Assembly (NCBI RefSeq): GCF_030866765.1 | Contig: NZ_CP133017.1 | Location: 4,926,501-4,990,500, forward strand | DNA: 64,000 nt | DNA from: Paenibacillus silvisoli | GTDB lineage: Bacteria > Bacillota > Bacilli > Paenibacillales > Paenibacillaceae | Direction: 5' to 3' | Shown here: piece by piece, positions 51,960-61,600 of the stretch | Position numbering within the stretch: position 1 is the first letter of the stretch | Layout: each line of letters opens with the position of its first letter | The notes under the pieces: model-generated | What the model was told of the DNA's origin: nothing | The model's database searches: none | Seen by the model: the letters and a program-made list of their open reading frames with translations, nothing else | Made by a program: the position numbers and the translations under genes

Positions 51960-52778
51960 TTACACATGCTCCGCAAATCTTGTTTTTATTAACGCTAACA
52001 ACTCATCGCCGGGCATATCCCAAAACGTCCGATTAAAGATTTCAACCTCGATCGGCCCGGCATACCCCGCCTCTTCGACCGCCCTGCGAATGCGCCTCAG
52101 CTCAATGACGCCGTCTCCCATCATCCCCCGGCCCATCAAGAGATCCGGTGTCGGCACGATCCAATCCGACACATGATACCCTTGGATCCGCCCCTTCGCC
52201 CGGTCGATTTGCCGGTATAAATCGGGATCCCACCAGACATGAAACACATCGACGATAACGCCAACCTGATCCGGTCTATAGCGCTCCGCCAGCGAATTGG
52301 CATGGTCCAGTGTGACGATGACGGACCGCTCGGCGGCATACATCGGATGAAGCGGCTCGATCGCCAGCTTAATGCCGTAAGATTCGGCGAACGGGACCAA
52401 CTGATCGATGCCTTCCGCCACCCATTGGCGGGCGCTGTCTATATCCCGATCCGGCGCTGGCCCGCATACTAGTACGAGCACGTCCGTACCCAGCTCCGCC
52501 GCCTCCTCTATGGCACGCCGATTATCGTCGAGACGCCGGCTGCGTTCCTCCGCCGTCGATGCGGCGAACATGCCTCCGCGGCACAGGCTGGACACGCGAA
52601 GACCGCTGTCCCGCACGATGCGCCTGCTCTCCGCAAGTCCGATTTCCTTCAGCTTGTGGCGCCAGATCGCGATGGAAGGAATCTCGGCTCGGAGGCATTC
52701 CTCAACCGCTTCCTGCAAGCTCCAAGGATCCTTCGTAATTTGGTTCAAGCTCAACCGTTCGAATGTCGTCAGCCGCAT
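51960..52778 (-). CDS. Sugar phosphate isomerase/epimerase (TIM barrel)
   Basis: 272 residues, AP-endonuclease-2/xylose-isomerase-like TIM barrel. Likely metal ligands lie in LAIEPLHPMY, VGVIVDVFHVWWDP and GPIEVEIFN. It probably interconverts a keto sugar acid or sugar made by the neighbouring dehydrogenases. Last gene of the large minus-strand operon, 15 bp after the DUF993 gene. Confidence 0.88.
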   Translation of the reverse strand: MRLTTFERLSLNQITKDPWSLQEAVEECLRAEIPSIAIWRHKLKEIGLAESRRIVRDSGLRVSSLCRGGMFAASTAEERSRRLDDNRRAIEEAAELGTDVLVLVCGPAPDRDIDSARQWVAEGIDQLVPFAESYGIKLAIEPLHPMYAAERSVIVTLDHANSLAERYRPDQVGVIVDVFHVWWDPDLYRQIDRAKGRIQGYHVSDWIVPTPDLLMGRGMMGDGVIELRRIRRAVEEAGYAGPIEVEIFNRTFWDMPGDELLALIKTRFAEHV

Positions 52779-52793
52779 ATTGGCATCCCCCTC

Positions 52794-53963
52794 CTATTCT
52801 ATGCCTGCCAGCGCAAGCAACGGCTTCATCCGCTGCGCGGCCCGCTCGGGATCGGCCAGCAGCCCCGCCTGATCGGCAAGCATGAATAGCTCGGCAAGAT
52901 GCGAAATGGAACGCGCGCCTTCCGCTGCGCCGAGCATCCGGAAGTGGGATTGATGGCCGTTCAAGTAAGCCATGAATACGACTCCGGTTTTGTACGCGTA
53001 CGTTGGAGCTTGGAATATATGCCTCGATAAAGGTACCGTCTTGTCGAGAATGGCGCCGTAACGCGCATAGTCGCCTTCATCCAAGGCATGGATGGCCGCC
53101 GCGGCAGCCGGGGCGATCGCGTCGAAGATGCCGAGCAGCGCGTGGCTGTAGCCGTGCTCGTCGCCGCGAATGAGCTCCGGATAGTTGAAGTCGTCCCCCG
53201 TGTACAATTTCACGCCGGCCGGCAATTTTCTGCGCATGTGAATCTCTTTCTCCGCATCCAGCAGCGAAATCTTAATGCCGTCCACTTTATCCGCATGATT
53301 TCGGATAATGCGAAGGCATACGTCCATGGCGGCCTCCGGATCCTTGAAGCCCCAATAGCCGGTCAGCGCAGGGTCGAACATATCACCGAGCCAATGCAAA
53401 ATAACAGGCTCCGAGACTTGGCGCAAAATCGTGCCGTACACGCGCTCGTAATCCTCCGGGCTTGCGGCGCAGGCAGCCAGCGCTCGGCTGGCCATGAGAA
53501 TGATCCGGCCGCCATGTCCTTCGATGAACGAGCACTGCTCTTCATAGGCCGTTTCCACATCGGCGAGCGTTACCGCCGGCCCCGGCGCAAGCTGGTCCGT
53601 GCCAGCCCCGCAGGCAAGCCGTCCATTCACGGCGCGGCTTTCGGCGATCGATCGGCGAATGAGCTCCTGCGCGCGCGTCCAATCGAGTCCCATTCCGCGC
53701 TGCGCCGTATCCATCGCTTCGGCAACGGAAAGCCCGAGCGACCACAAATACCTGCGGTAGGCAAGCGTGTCCTCCCAATCGATTTGCGCGGCATGCAGCG
53801 GCTCCGCCGTCATTAGCGGATTGCACACGACATGGGCCGCGGAGAAAGCGATTCGGCTCTTCAGCGGCTGGCTTGGCAGCTCGAACGCGCCGCCCTCTCC
53901 CAGCTTATGCGTAATGAAAGACCCGCCGGATCGCGGCAGTCGGATTTCCCGGCTCAAGCTCAT
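52794..53963 (-). CDS. DUF993 (dihydrodipicolinate-synthase-like) protein
   Basis: 389 residues. The TIM-barrel shows ILMASRALAACAASPEDYERVY, VDGIKISLLDAEKE (candidate Schiff-base Lys in GIKIS) and YTGDDFNYPELI. Probably a lyase/aldolase for a keto sugar acid; activity unproven for the family. The start is ATG 53963 (TTTGGAGG upstream) in an ATGA overlap with the upstream dehydrogenase gene; the longer frame to 54113 overlaps it and is not family-like. It often travels with an oxidoreductase and TIM-barrel isomerase as here. Confidence 0.87.
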   Translation of the reverse strand: MSLSREIRLPRSGGSFITHKLGEGGAFELPSQPLKSRIAFSAAHVVCNPLMTAEPLHAAQIDWEDTLAYRRYLWSLGLSVAEAMDTAQRGMGLDWTRAQELIRRSIAESRAVNGRLACGAGTDQLAPGPAVTLADVETAYEEQCSFIEGHGGRIILMASRALAACAASPEDYERVYGTILRQVSEPVILHWLGDMFDPALTGYWGFKDPEAAMDVCLRIIRNHADKVDGIKISLLDAEKEIHMRRKLPAGVKLYTGDDFNYPELIRGDEHGYSHALLGIFDAIAPAAAAAIHALDEGDYARYGAILDKTVPLSRHIFQAPTYAYKTGVVFMAYLNGHQSHFRMLGAAEGARSISHLAELFMLADQAGLLADPERAAQRMKPLLALAGIE

Positions 53964-55117
53964 CGATAGGCCTCCAAATCCGGCACATCCACAACGCGCC
54001 GCTCCCTCCACGATTGAAGGCCAAGCTCGGCCAGCTGCGTCCCTTTGGCCCCCTCCATCAAGTCCCAGCGAAACGGCGCATCCGCGACGACATGCTTCAG
54101 GAACAGCTCCCACTGCACCTTAAAGCCGTTATCGAACATCTGGTTATCCGGCACCGTCTCCCACTGATCCCGGAAACGGAAGGGATTGGCGATATCGGGA
54201 TTCCATACGGGCTTTGGCGTATTGACCCGGTGCTGAACTTTGCATTCGCGCAATCCGGCGGCGGCGCTGCCCTCCGTACCGTCAACCTGGATATTGAGCA
54301 GATCGTCGCGGTCGACGCGAACCGTCCACGAGGAATTGACCTGCGCGATAACGCCGCCCTCCAGCTCGAACGTCCCGTAAGCAGCGTCGTCCGCGGTGCA
54401 CGTATACGGCTGCCCCTTCTCGTCCCACCGCTTCGGAATATGCGTCGTCCCGAGGCAGGATACCGATTTCACATTGCCAAATAGGTTATCGAGCACGTAT
54501 CGCCAATGCGCGAACATATCGACGATAATGCCGCCGCCGTCTTCTTGACGGTAGTTCCAGGACGGGCGCTGCCCGGCCTGCCAATCGCCCTCGAACACCC
54601 AATAGCCAAACTCGATCCGAACCGATAGGATGCGTCCGAAAAATCCGGAATCGACCAGCCGCTTCAGCTTCAGAACGCCGGGCAGAAACAGCTTGTCTTG
54701 GACAACGCCGTTTTTCAAGCCGGCCTCTTTCGCGAGGCGGGCTAGCTCCAGCGCCTCCTCCAGCGTGGATGCCGTCGGCTTCTCGCAATAGAGATGCTTG
54801 CCGGCGGCGATCGCTTTCCGCATGCTTTCCGCCCGCAGCACGGTCGTTTGCGAATCGAAGTAAATTTCGTTATACGGATCCGCCAGGCATGAGTCCAGGT
54901 CGGTGCTCCAGCGCGCGATGCCATGCGCTTCCGCCAGCGTCTTCAGCTTCGCTTCATTGCGTCCGACCAGGATAGGGTCGGGCATAATGGTCACGTTATT
55001 CTCCAGCTTGACGCCGCCTTGCTGGCGGATCGCCAGGATCGAACGGATCAAATGCTGATTCGTTCCCATTCTTCCGCTTACGCCGTTCATAATAATCCCG
55101 ATTTTACGCTCGGTCAT
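53960..55117 (-). CDS. Gfo/Idh/MocA-family dehydrogenase 1
   Basis: 385 residues. NAD(P)-dependent sugar dehydrogenase fold: N-terminal Rossmann segment KIGIIMNGVSGRMGTNQHLI, the EKP motif in HLYCEKPTASTLEEA (lysine for catalysis) and a C-terminal alpha/beta domain with DGGGIIVDMFAHWRYVLDN. RBS GAGGGGAG lies 10 nt before ATG. The 99 bp upstream is the largest gap in the operon and may hold a second promoter. Its product likely passes to the DUF993 protein and isomerase downstream. Confidence 0.92.
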   Translation of the reverse strand: MTERKIGIIMNGVSGRMGTNQHLIRSILAIRQQGGVKLENNVTIMPDPILVGRNEAKLKTLAEAHGIARWSTDLDSCLADPYNEIYFDSQTTVLRAESMRKAIAAGKHLYCEKPTASTLEEALELARLAKEAGLKNGVVQDKLFLPGVLKLKRLVDSGFFGRILSVRIEFGYWVFEGDWQAGQRPSWNYRQEDGGGIIVDMFAHWRYVLDNLFGNVKSVSCLGTTHIPKRWDEKGQPYTCTADDAAYGTFELEGGVIAQVNSSWTVRVDRDDLLNIQVDGTEGSAAAGLRECKVQHRVNTPKPVWNPDIANPFRFRDQWETVPDNQMFDNGFKVQWELFLKHVVADAPFRWDLMEGAKGTQLAELGLQSWRERRVVDVPDLEAYR

Positions 55118-55216
55118 GTCGATTTCGCTCCCCTCATGGATGGTGCTTAATAGATGGATAGGCCCATTTTATCTCACGCGGCGGGCAATAATCTTATGAA
55201 GATCGGAACGGAATTC

Positions 55217-56356
55217 TCAATAACGGAAACGAAATTGCGAAACGAAGTGAGTGGCCAGCGCCATGGCGGCAATCGCCAAAAGCGGAATAAAGACCGTCGT
55301 TGCGCCGCCGGCCAGCTGCAAATAAAAGCCTACGGCCAGCGGAACAAAAACGGTAAACAGGTTATAGGCCGCCTCGATCAGAATATTGGCCCGGACGACC
55401 GTTTCCTTGTCGGTTAAGGCATTCACGTAAGAGACGGTAAAATAATAGCCGTGGCCGATCATCAGCCCGCACATGAGACTCGCCGCGAGCAGGCTGACGA
55501 ACGAGTAATAAATGAACGGCAGCACGAATGCGGCGGCCGCCCCCGCATACAGGTACGGAGCAACCTTCCGCGGACCGAACCTGTCGCTCAGCATGGCTGC
55601 GGGTACCTGCCCGGCAAGAGCGGATAACGGAAACAAAGAAATGATCAACGACGCTTGCGCCTCGCTGAAGCCTCTGTCGCGGGCCTCCATCGGGAAGATG
55701 GCGGTCAAACAGATTTCGCAAAACCCGAACAGAATCGCAGGCAGCATCGCCACCCAAATTTGTTTTAAAATGCGAAGCCTCGAAACGGAGCCGGCGTGCG
55801 GCTCGCTTGCCGGCAGAAACGTATTCCGGATTCGCGACACGGCCGCCAGTATGCCGACATACAGCACGGAAACCGCGATTAGCGGCAGCCGGACATCGAT
55901 CGCTTTCAGATTGGTGAGCAGCGGACCGACCGTCAAGCCCAAACCGAACACGACGCCCAGCACGCTGACGAAGAACGCTTTCTTCGCCTTCAGCTCGACT
56001 CCGATGGAAACCTGAGGCGGCATGAAGATGAGACTGAAGGACACGCCGAGCAGATAACGGACGACGACCCATAGCGCAATGGAGTAGGGAGCCGCAATAA
56101 GAGCGAGCAGCAGCGCAATCTGCAGCAGGATGCCGAGCAGCATCGTCCGTTGGAAACCGATACGGCGGACGATGCGCTCCGAGAAGAAATTAACCGTCAG
56201 CCCGCCAAGGGGCAGCATGGCGGCCACGAAGCCCGCTAATGCGGCGGATAGCTTCAAATCGTGCGAAATAAACGAAAATAGCGGAATGACGACACCCAAG
56301 TGAACGCTTGCAATGAAGCAGACTACGATATAGACGATAAGCCGCGACTTCTCCAT
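55217..56356 (-). CDS. MFS transporter, sugar-efflux/uptake type
   Basis: 379 residues, 12 helices. Motif A-like segments are NFFSERIVRRIGFQRTMLL and SDRFGPRKVAPYL. No close specificity can be told. As the only transporter in the operon it probably imports a mono- or disaccharide released by the glycosidases. It starts 1 bp after the GH95 stop. Confidence 0.88.
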   Translation of the reverse strand: MEKSRLIVYIVVCFIASVHLGVVIPLFSFISHDLKLSAALAGFVAAMLPLGGLTVNFFSERIVRRIGFQRTMLLGILLQIALLLALIAAPYSIALWVVVRYLLGVSFSLIFMPPQVSIGVELKAKKAFFVSVLGVVFGLGLTVGPLLTNLKAIDVRLPLIAVSVLYVGILAAVSRIRNTFLPASEPHAGSVSRLRILKQIWVAMLPAILFGFCEICLTAIFPMEARDRGFSEAQASLIISLFPLSALAGQVPAAMLSDRFGPRKVAPYLYAGAAAAFVLPFIYYSFVSLLAASLMCGLMIGHGYYFTVSYVNALTDKETVVRANILIEAAYNLFTVFVPLAVGFYLQLAGGATTVFIPLLAIAAMALATHFVSQFRFRY

Positions 56357-56357
56357 C

Positions 56358-58658
56358 TTACTTCGGACCTGCCACGACTACCGTCCGCTCCGCTGCGGCA
56401 AGCGCAACGCGCCGCTTCTGCCCCGCATAGCTCCATTCGATGCTGCAATCCCGGTCGGCCGTCATGACGGCTTCTCGCAGCTCCCCCCGCTCCCATGTCA
56501 GATCGACCGTAACGGAGCCGCGCACGCGCAAGCCTTTCGCGGATCCGCTCCGCCACTCCGCAGGCAGCGCCGGGAGCAGCCGAACGATGCCGCCCTGCGA
56601 CTGTACGAGCAGCTCGGCCATCATGGCCGTCACGCCGAAGTTGCCGTCGATTTGGAAAGGCGGATGAATATCGAACAAATTCGGCAGCACGTTATTGGCG
56701 AGCATATGCTTCACATGAACCTGCGCCTCGTCTCCCTTGTACAGCCGGGCGTAGAAGCAAGCGAGCCACGCTCGGCTCCAGCCGGTTTGTCCGCCGCCGT
56801 GCTCCAGCCGATATTCCAGCGATCTTTCGGCTGCCGCGGCCAGCTCCGGCGTACCGTCCGGCGTAATAATGCCCGCGGGATGCAGCCCGTAGAGATGGGC
56901 GATATGCCGGTGCCCCGGCTCCGGCTCGCCGAAATCCTCCATCCACTCCGCCAGCCGCCCGTCAGGCAGGATGCGCATAGGAGGCAGACGATCCTTCGTT
57001 TGCTGGATCCGCTCCAGCCACTCCGTACTCTCGCCGGTTACCGCGCTCATTTCGAGAATGGAATCGAACAGCTCGAGCAGCAGCTGGGTATCCATGGTCG
57101 GTCCCATGCAGATCGCCAGCGAGCGTCCTTCACTGTCATAGAAGCGGTTCTCCGGCGAGTTGGACGGCGCCGTAACGAGGTAGCCGGTCACGGGATCGGC
57201 GCATAGGAAATGCATATAGAACTCGGCCGCTTCCCGGATGAGCGGATAGAGCTTCAGGAACAGCTCGCTGTCACCCTCAAACCGGAAATGCTCCATAATA
57301 TGGGCGCATAGCCAGCCTGTCGCGCCAGGGTAGGAGCCCCATGAAGGGTCTTGGCCGGGCGATGTGAAGAACCACGGATTGGTCAGCGTATGCACGACCC
57401 ACCCAGGCGCGCCGTAATGGACGCGTGCCGTATCCCTTCCCGACTCCGCCAGCCGCTCGATCAGCCAGAACAAAGGAAGATGGCAGTCGGCCAAATTGGT
57501 CATCAGCGCCGGCCAATAATTCATTTGCAAGTTAATATTCAGATGCCAGTCGCAATTCCAGCGCGGATTAATGTCCTTGCACCAGATGCCCTGCAGGTTA
57601 GCCGGCATCTTTCCCGGCGCTTTCGAGCTGGCGATGAGCAAGTAGCGGCCGTAGCGGAAGAAGAGATTTTCCAGTCCGATATCCGTCTGTCCCTCCGATA
57701 CCTGCTGCAATCGGGCATCAGTCGGTAATTGATCGCCGGATCCGGAAGAGAAGTCGATGTCGCAGCGGTCGTAGAAGCCGGCAAACTCTTGCTCGTGCCT
57801 GCGTTTCATCGCAGCGTAATCGAGCGCAAGGCAGGCTCTTTCCAAATCCCGCTTCGTCGACGCTTTCGGATCCTCGCCCCAGTACGACGAACGAATCGCG
57901 GTCATCACCAGCACTTCGTCCGCGCCGACGATTTCGATCCGATCGCGATGCGCCTCTACCTTGCCTCCGCTCGCAATGACGCGCGTACGCACGCAAAACG
58001 ACAGTCCGCCATACAGCACGGCCTGCAGCACCAATTCCTGACCTTCGATCGTTACGGTATGCGCATCCCCGCCCCGCTTCAGTGCCGCGTTTAGCGTAAC
58101 GGAGCCCGGAGCCGCGCAATGAATACGCGTTACGATCACGTCCTCCTCTGCCGGGATGAAGGTTTCGTGCGCGAACGGATGCACCCGTTCCGTAAAGCGA
58201 TAGGTATCCCGCTTATATCGGGAACTGACGATCCCGTCCCTTAACGCGAGCTGACGCTCATAGCCGGCGTAATGCTCCACCGTACCGAAATCGAGCTCCA
58301 ATTCGCCCGCCGTTTCGAACGTACCGTAATCAAGCCGGCTGCCTCCCACTTCGGGAGCGCCATCCCCTTTGCAGATCAAAACCTTCTTGCACAGCTCTTC
58401 CGCTTCCCAGTAATTGCGGGCGAAGAGGTGCTCGCGAATCTCCTGCAAATGGGTCAAGCTGTCCGGATTATCCGCGTCCTGCCGCTGGCCGGAATAGATG
58501 GATTCTTCATTGAATTGAATCGTTTCCTTCTCCACGCCGCCATACACCATGGCACCTAGCCGGCCGTTCCCAAGCGGAAGGCTTTCGCCCCAGCAGGTGG
58601 CCGGTTTGCGGTACCATAAGCGGTGGTTGGTTTGGCGATCATCCTGTGTCTCGTTCAT
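56358..58658 (-). CDS. GH95-family glycosidase (alpha-L-fucosidase/galactosidase)
   Basis: 766 residues. The N-terminal beta domain begins [20 protein letters not shown] and has [12 protein letters not shown], family marks of GH95. The (alpha/alpha)6 barrel carries [12 protein letters not shown] (the N-x-N catalytic aid pair) and [18 protein letters not shown]. No signal peptide, so it acts inside the cell on imported oligosaccharides. GH95 enzymes release alpha-1,2-L-fucose or L-galactose by inversion. RBS AGGAGCG. Confidence 0.93.
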   Translation of the reverse strand: MNETQDDRQTNHRLWYRKPATCWGESLPLGNGRLGAMVYGGVEKETIQFNEESIYSGQRQDADNPDSLTHLQEIREHLFARNYWEAEELCKKVLICKGDGAPEVGGSRLDYGTFETAGELELDFGTVEHYAGYERQLALRDGIVSSRYKRDTYRFTERVHPFAHETFIPAEEDVIVTRIHCAAPGSVTLNAALKRGGDAHTVTIEGQELVLQAVLYGGLSFCVRTRVIASGGKVEAHRDRIEIVGADEVLVMTAIRSSYWGEDPKASTKRDLERACLALDYAAMKRRHEQEFAGFYDRCDIDFSSGSGDQLPTDARLQQVSEGQTDIGLENLFFRYGRYLLIASSKAPGKMPANLQGIWCKDINPRWNCDWHLNINLQMNYWPALMTNLADCHLPLFWLIERLAESGRDTARVHYGAPGWVVHTLTNPWFFTSPGQDPSWGSYPGATGWLCAHIMEHFRFEGDSELFLKLYPLIREAAEFYMHFLCADPVTGYLVTAPSNSPENRFYDSEGRSLAICMGPTMDTQLLLELFDSILEMSAVTGESTEWLERIQQTKDRLPPMRILPDGRLAEWMEDFGEPEPGHRHIAHLYGLHPAGIITPDGTPELAAAAERSLEYRLEHGGGQTGWSRAWLACFYARLYKGDEAQVHVKHMLANNVLPNLFDIHPPFQIDGNFGVTAMMAELLVQSQGGIVRLLPALPAEWRSGSAKGLRVRGSVTVDLTWERGELREAVMTADRDCSIEWSYAGQKRRVALAAAERTVVVAGPK

Positions 58659-58680
58659 AGCTCGCGCGCTCCTTCAATCT

Positions 58681-59562
58681 TCATCTAGAGGCAGGTGGCG
58701 TGCACGACAAAATAAATTCGCGGCGGTACTCGATCCGCTCCCCGGCCTGCAAGTCTATGCTTTTAAACGATTCCACGCTAAGCGCATGGGGGCATCCCCA
58801 CACGGCTACTTTGGAAGGCAAGAACCAGTCGATCTCGCGAAAACCGCCGATGCCCTCATAGGTAATGGAGAGCTCGAACACGTCATCATCCCTCGCAACC
58901 GTTGGCTCCGCTCTAAAGTAGAACGGCTCCTTCGGCGCAGCCGTGAAGCGATGCAGCCTGCCATCCGTTCCGATAAAGGAAGGGAGCTTATCGGGGTCCG
59001 CAGCCGCGTCCATTTGAAACGAATACCCCGGTCCGATCGGCCTCTCTTGGATCGCGATAAAATTATGGACGTACTCCTCGGTATGAATCGCCTTCGACCC
59101 CGTGTTTACAAGCGAATAGTCGATGACAACGCCATCCTCGGTCAACGTAAACGTTCGCGAGATTCTCATCCGGCAGCCACCGGCCTCTTGGCCCTCCGAG
59201 CTCAGAGTTACCGACTCCCGACTATGCTGGACGACCTCGAACGTGTCCGGCAGGCACTCGTACTGCTCGTGAAAGACATAGCGTTCCGAGCTCTTCCTCA
59301 ATAAGCCGACGCCCGGTTTGACAAACCAGTCTCCGAGCCCGGTTTCCTCGAAGCCGCCCGGCGAGGTGAAAATGCCGAATTCGGAACAAAGTCCGGCTCC
59401 GCCGGTTCCGATCGGCTGATCCGGAAACTCATGGGCAGCAAACGAGACTCCCTTGCGGCTAATGGCATACAGATAAGCCGATCGGTCGAATCGCGTACCT
59501 TTGTACTGCTCTCCCGGAGTATCCAGCCGAACCTCGATTCGGGCATTCGATAATAGAATCAT
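58681..59562 (-). CDS. Aldose-1-epimerase-like (galactose mutarotase fold) protein
   Basis: About 294 residues from ATG 59562 (GAGGTGG upstream; MILLSNARIEVRLDTPGEQY). All-beta mutarotase-like fold is suggested by GTRFDRSAYLYAI, GVGLLRK and RTFTLTEDGVVIDYSLVNTGS, with a likely catalytic His in EEYVHNFIAI. It may interconvert anomers of the released sugar. Lies 22 bp before the GH95 gene. Confidence 0.8.
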   Translation of the reverse strand: MILLSNARIEVRLDTPGEQYKGTRFDRSAYLYAISRKGVSFAAHEFPDQPIGTGGAGLCSEFGIFTSPGGFEETGLGDWFVKPGVGLLRKSSERYVFHEQYECLPDTFEVVQHSRESVTLSSEGQEAGGCRMRISRTFTLTEDGVVIDYSLVNTGSKAIHTEEYVHNFIAIQERPIGPGYSFQMDAAADPDKLPSFIGTDGRLHRFTAAPKEPFYFRAEPTVARDDDVFELSITYEGIGGFREIDWFLPSKVAVWGCPHALSVESFKSIDLQAGERIEYRREFILSCTPPASR

Positions 59563-59588
59563 GCGCCGCGCCACCTCTCGTCTCACGT

Positions 59589-60569
59589 TTAAACATCGAT
59601 AAGCGCCCCTTGCCGCTCAGCGGATTCCCTCGCTCCCAGAATGACCCGAAGCGCTCTTATTTCCGTTTCCATAGGCAGAAGCTCGGAGGAACGGCCGCCA
59701 ACCTCCTGAATAAACGAATGAAAATGGGAGAGACGCTTGACGGTGGAATGCGGCTCTATGCTCGTTACGCCTTCATCATTCACAACGCGAACCTGCCGGC
59801 CGCCATCCAAGCACTCGATATATCCCAGCGTGCCGAATATCCGAAGCTGGTCGCTGCCCCAGATGCCCGAGCCGGCGCGGTTCAGATAGTTCATCGCCGC
59901 CTGCGCGATGCCGCCGTTCTGGAGGCGCATCTGCAGACTGGCGGCCATGTGCAGCCCGCCATTCGCCGTCGGATTGCCCAGCTTCGTTTGAAATGCGGAT
60001 ACAGCCGCAATCCGCTGCAGCGCCACCTGCTCCACCCAGCGAACGGCATGAATCCCGACCTGAAGCAGCAAGCCGCCGTCCACCCGTTCGTCCTGCGGTC
60101 TCCAGTCCGCGTAAGGATACGATTTCTGCGCGGCCACCTGCACGACCTCGCCGATCATCCCTGCAACAACCGCTTCCCTAATCTCCGCATAAGGCGATTC
60201 ATAGGCGGTCGAGGCCATCTCGCGAAGCCGCAGCCCTTTGGACGCCGCCAGGCGCAGCAGCTCATCCAGCTGCCCCTCCTCCATGACGAGCGGCTTCTCC
60301 GCATAGACATGCTTGCCGGCCAGGAGCGCGGCCTTGATGTCATGAAATTGCATGCTGCGAACCGGCGAGCAGATCGAGATGGCATCGATATCTTCGCGTT
60401 CCAACAGCTGCTCGAGCCTCTCATAACGGTCCGCTCCCGCATCGTCGAACGCGGACTGCCCGACCGGAATGCCGCAGATCGCGGCCAGCTCCGCCTCCGG
60501 AATGCCGGCAAGCTGAGCGCCGACTTGATGGCCGTTATGACCGTACAGCGCAACTCTGACTTTCTTCAT
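59589..60569 (-). CDS. Gfo/Idh/MocA-family dehydrogenase 2
   Basis: 326 residues. VRVALYGHNGHQVGAQLAGIP at the N-terminus is the dinucleotide-binding turn, and AGKHVYAEKPLVMEEGQLD holds the EKP motif. C-terminal domain with GGLLLQVGIHAVRWVEQV. Substrate unknown. Stop and start overlap the neighbours by 4 bp, so it is translated with dehydrogenase 3. Confidence 0.92.
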   Translation of the reverse strand: MKKVRVALYGHNGHQVGAQLAGIPEAELAAICGIPVGQSAFDDAGADRYERLEQLLEREDIDAISICSPVRSMQFHDIKAALLAGKHVYAEKPLVMEEGQLDELLRLAASKGLRLREMASTAYESPYAEIREAVVAGMIGEVVQVAAQKSYPYADWRPQDERVDGGLLLQVGIHAVRWVEQVALQRIAAVSAFQTKLGNPTANGGLHMAASLQMRLQNGGIAQAAMNYLNRAGSGIWGSDQLRIFGTLGYIECLDGGRQVRVVNDEGVTSIEPHSTVKRLSHFHSFIQEVGGRSSELLPMETEIRALRVILGARESAERQGALIDV

Positions 60570-61600
60570 CGTTCGGATCGCTCCCGCCCGCCGGCTTTGC
60601 GCTTCATCTGCTCGATGATGCGAATCCCGGCCGCAATATCCTCATCGTAAGCTAGCGGCTCTATCCGTTCGCCTCTTACCGTCCGATAGAACACGTCCCA
60701 CTGATAGCCTTCGGCGGTTTCCGCTTCGTAGCGATCCATCACTTGGCGGCCGTCTTGAACCGCGACCAATTCCAGCACGTTCTTCTTTCCGCCGCCGCTT
60801 GCTCGCGGTCCGATGTTGCGATAGACGGTGCCGCGCTCAAAGTTGAGCGTAAAAGCGCACTTGTAATACTGCTGATCGTCGATGCAGAACGACGCAAACA
60901 CATGGCCGAGCGCGCCGTTTTTGAACAAGAGGTTCAGCTGCGCGTTGTCCGCCGTCGGACGGCCCGTAAAGATGCGGGATTGCTGCACGCTCGCCTCCTC
61001 GATGTCGCCGAAGAACCGAACCAGGTCGTTAATCAAATAAATGCCCAGCCGGAAGATCGGCGCGGCCGGACATTGCTCCGGATCGTCATACCAGGAACCG
61101 TTCGGCTGCTCGCGATACGAGCAGGTCGTCTCCGCCCGGAAGGCGATCGGCCTGCCTAGGTCATAGCGTTCCTTCCACTGCTGCACCTGGGCCAAATCGC
61201 CCTGAAGCTCGGGAGACGGCGAATTCAAATGCACCGTAAGTCCGAGCGAGCGGGCTTTCGCCAGCGCGCGCCGAGCGTTCTCGCTGTCGAGCTCGAAGGG
61301 CTTCGTCGTCATGACATGCTTGCCCGCATCGAGAATCCGCTCAATGAGCCCGGCTCGGCCGATCGGACCGGAGAACAGAGCGACGGCTTCAAAATCCGCG
61401 TCCGCCGCCGCCAGCAGCTCATCCAGCGAGCTATAGTAAGGGACTGACAGCTTGCTCCCCCAGTCCGCCGCTTTCTCCGGCTGCATATCGCAGACGGCGG
61501 CGATTTCGACATCGTCTTTGGCTTTATCGGACAACAGTTCGTTCTCGATCATCCATGACCCGAAGTTAAGTCCGACCACCGCGATTCGAATCCGGTTCAT
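60566..61600 (-). CDS. Gfo/Idh/MocA-family dehydrogenase 3
   Basis: 344 residues from ATG 61600 (GAAGGTGA 8 nt upstream; MNRIRIAVVGLNFGSWMIEN), overlapping the GH116 stop by 4 bp. The longer frame to 61720 lies inside that gene. Motif EKP is replaced by TKP (GKHVMTTKPFELDSENA), keeping the catalytic-type Lys. C-terminal GIYLINDLVRFFGDIEEASV. A sugar dehydrogenase of unknown substrate. Confidence 0.9.
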   Translation of the reverse strand: MNRIRIAVVGLNFGSWMIENELLSDKAKDDVEIAAVCDMQPEKAADWGSKLSVPYYSSLDELLAAADADFEAVALFSGPIGRAGLIERILDAGKHVMTTKPFELDSENARRALAKARSLGLTVHLNSPSPELQGDLAQVQQWKERYDLGRPIAFRAETTCSYREQPNGSWYDDPEQCPAAPIFRLGIYLINDLVRFFGDIEEASVQQSRIFTGRPTADNAQLNLLFKNGALGHVFASFCIDDQQYYKCAFTLNFERGTVYRNIGPRASGGGKKNVLELVAVQDGRQVMDRYEAETAEGYQWDVFYRTVRGERIEPLAYDEDIAAGIRIIEQMKRKAGGRERSER